6,693 bases of DNA from Methanobacteriota archaeon. GTDB lineage: Archaea; Hydrothermarchaeota; Hydrothermarchaeia; Hydrothermarchaeales; JACRDW01. This document shows, one piece after another, positions 5,868-6,693 of this stretch. Below the pieces are notes generated by a model. That model was given only the letters and a program-made list of their open reading frames with translations. It had not been told where the DNA came from and did no database searches. The position numbers and the translations under genes are program-made. Positions within the stretch are counted from its first letter, which is position 1, and the number at the start of each line of letters is the position of its first letter. Where the stretch lies: NCBI GenBank assembly GCA_016212785.1, contig JACRDW010000072.1, positions 1 through 6,693 on the forward strand. Reading direction: 5' to 3'.

Positions 5868-6693
5868 CTATTCCACGTTTCTAACAACCGCTTCTGCAAA
5901 TTCAGAAGTCTTAACTTCTTTCGCTCCTTCCATCTGTCTTGCCAAATCATAGGTTACTGTCTTCTGCTGGATTGTTTTTTTAATTCCCTCTTTTACTAAA
6001 TCCGCAGCTTCCTTCCAGCCGATGTACTCCAAAAGCATTGCGCCGGAGAGCATTATCGAGCAGGGGTTGACTTTGTCCAGTCCTGCGTATTTCGGGGCAG
6101 TGCCGTGGGTTGCCTCGAATACCGCAGCAAAGTCTCCGATGTTTGCTCCCGGAGCCATTCCAAGACCGCCCACCTGCGCGGCAGCAGCATCGCTCATGTA
6201 GTCTCCGTTCAAATTCGGCATCGCAAGCACGTCGTACTCGCTCGTCCTCGTCAGTAATTGCTGGAACATGTTGTCAGCGAGGCGGTCTTTTATAACGAGC
6301 TTTCCCTCTGGTAGCGTGTTGCTGTATTTCTCCTGCTCGGTTATTATCTTATCTCCAAACTCTTCTCTGGCTACCTCGTATCCCCAGTCTCTGAAAGCTC
6401 CTTCTGTGTACTTCATTATATTGCCCTTGTGCACGAGCGTAACTGAGCGGCGGTTATTTTCGAGGGCGTATTTTATCGCCTTTCTCACGAGCCTTTTTGT
6501 TCCAAACTCGCTCATCGGCTTTATTCCTATTCCGGAGGCTTCCCTTATATTGATCCCAAATTCTCTGCTTAAAAATCCAATAACCTTCTTCGCTTCCTCG
6601 CTTCCGCTTCTCCATTCTATTCCTGCATAGACGTCTTCTGTGTTCTCCCTGAAAATTACGATATCCATGTTCGGATTTTTCATCGGTGAGGGA
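5868..6693 (-). CDS. icd: Isocitrate dehydrogenase, NADP-dependent (C-terminal 274 residues; start outside window)
   Basis: Isocitrate dehydrogenase converts isocitrate to 2-oxoglutarate and CO2, feeding glutamate synthesis and the PII signal. The reading frame stays open to the window edge (PSP precedes [21 protein letters not shown]), so the internal ATG at 6683 is not the start. About 140 N-terminal residues, including the isocitrate-binding serine, are missing compared with the 416-residue E. coli enzyme. Strong matches to E. coli Icd are [11 protein letters not shown] (Tyr160 equivalent), [17 protein letters not shown] (Lys230), [17 protein letters not shown] (metal ligands Asp307 and Asp311), [18 protein letters not shown] (Lys344, Tyr345, Val351) and [10 protein letters not shown] (Tyr391, Arg395). 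The last five residues are the NADP determinants, so NADP+ is predicted. The end at 5868 is a TAG after VVRNVE. It is convergent with the related dehydrogenase at 3559-4683. Confidence 0.95.
   Translation of the reverse strand, partial: PSPMKNPNMDIVIFRENTEDVYAGIEWRSGSEEAKKVIGFLSREFGINIREASGIGIKPMSEFGTKRLVRKAIKYALENNRRSVTLVHKGNIMKYTEGAFRDWGYEVAREEFGDKIITEQEKYSNTLPEGKLVIKDRLADNMFQQLLTRTSEYDVLAMPNLNGDYMSDAAAAQVGGLGMAPGANIGDFAAVFEATHGTAPKYAGLDKVNPCSIMLSGAMLLEYIGWKEAADLVKEGIKKTIQQKTVTYDLARQMEGAKEVKTSEFAEAVVRNVE

Overview
The window looks archaeal. Several genes have a TATA-like box about 25 bases before the start codon and no Shine-Dalgarno site (the ribbon-helix-helix and thioredoxin-reductase-like genes), while others carry strong AGGAGGT sites. 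A euryarchaeal or halobacteriotal lineage (Archaeoglobi, Methanomicrobia or Methanophagales-like) is a reasonable guess from gene content, but nothing here fixes the taxon.

Bases 1-1908 are a nitrogen-assimilation block on the minus strand, read in the order amt (ammonium channel), glnK (PII signal protein), glnA (glutamine synthetase, only its first 55 codons in the window). amt and glnK are translationally coupled. glnA follows after a 104-base gap that may hold its own promoter. Divergent from amt is a ribbon-helix-helix regulator of 181 residues (2041-2586, plus), with three TCATAA half-sites in the shared promoter region. Its stop codon abuts that of a convergent TrxB-fold flavoprotein (2587-3504, minus). 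That protein lacks the usual central CxxC and instead carries its only two cysteines as CVAC near the C-terminus.

Divergent from the flavoprotein is a 374-residue isopropylmalate/isocitrate dehydrogenase family enzyme (3559-4683, plus). At the right edge is the C-terminal two thirds of an NADP-type isocitrate dehydrogenase (5868-6693, minus). Isocitrate dehydrogenase makes 2-oxoglutarate, the carbon skeleton for ammonia assimilation and the ligand sensed by PII, so the two edges of the window are linked metabolically.

Between these two related, convergent dehydrogenase genes lies the accessory part of the window, 4684-5867. It is AT-richer and holds one gene, a HEPN-domain protein of the TIGR02391/Hypoth_Ymh type with an RNPKAH motif. 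The gene fills almost the whole space between two copies of a 19-base inverted repeat (18/19 identical, 4976-4994 and 5705-5723). Each repeat copy is one arm of a larger imperfect palindrome. The left one is a striking branched structure of about 110 bases with two GAA-loop hairpins. The layout resembles a single-gene mobile cassette (attC-like, or a small transposon-like element) that delivered a defence-type RNase into a convergent intergenic region. This is the most interesting part of the window.
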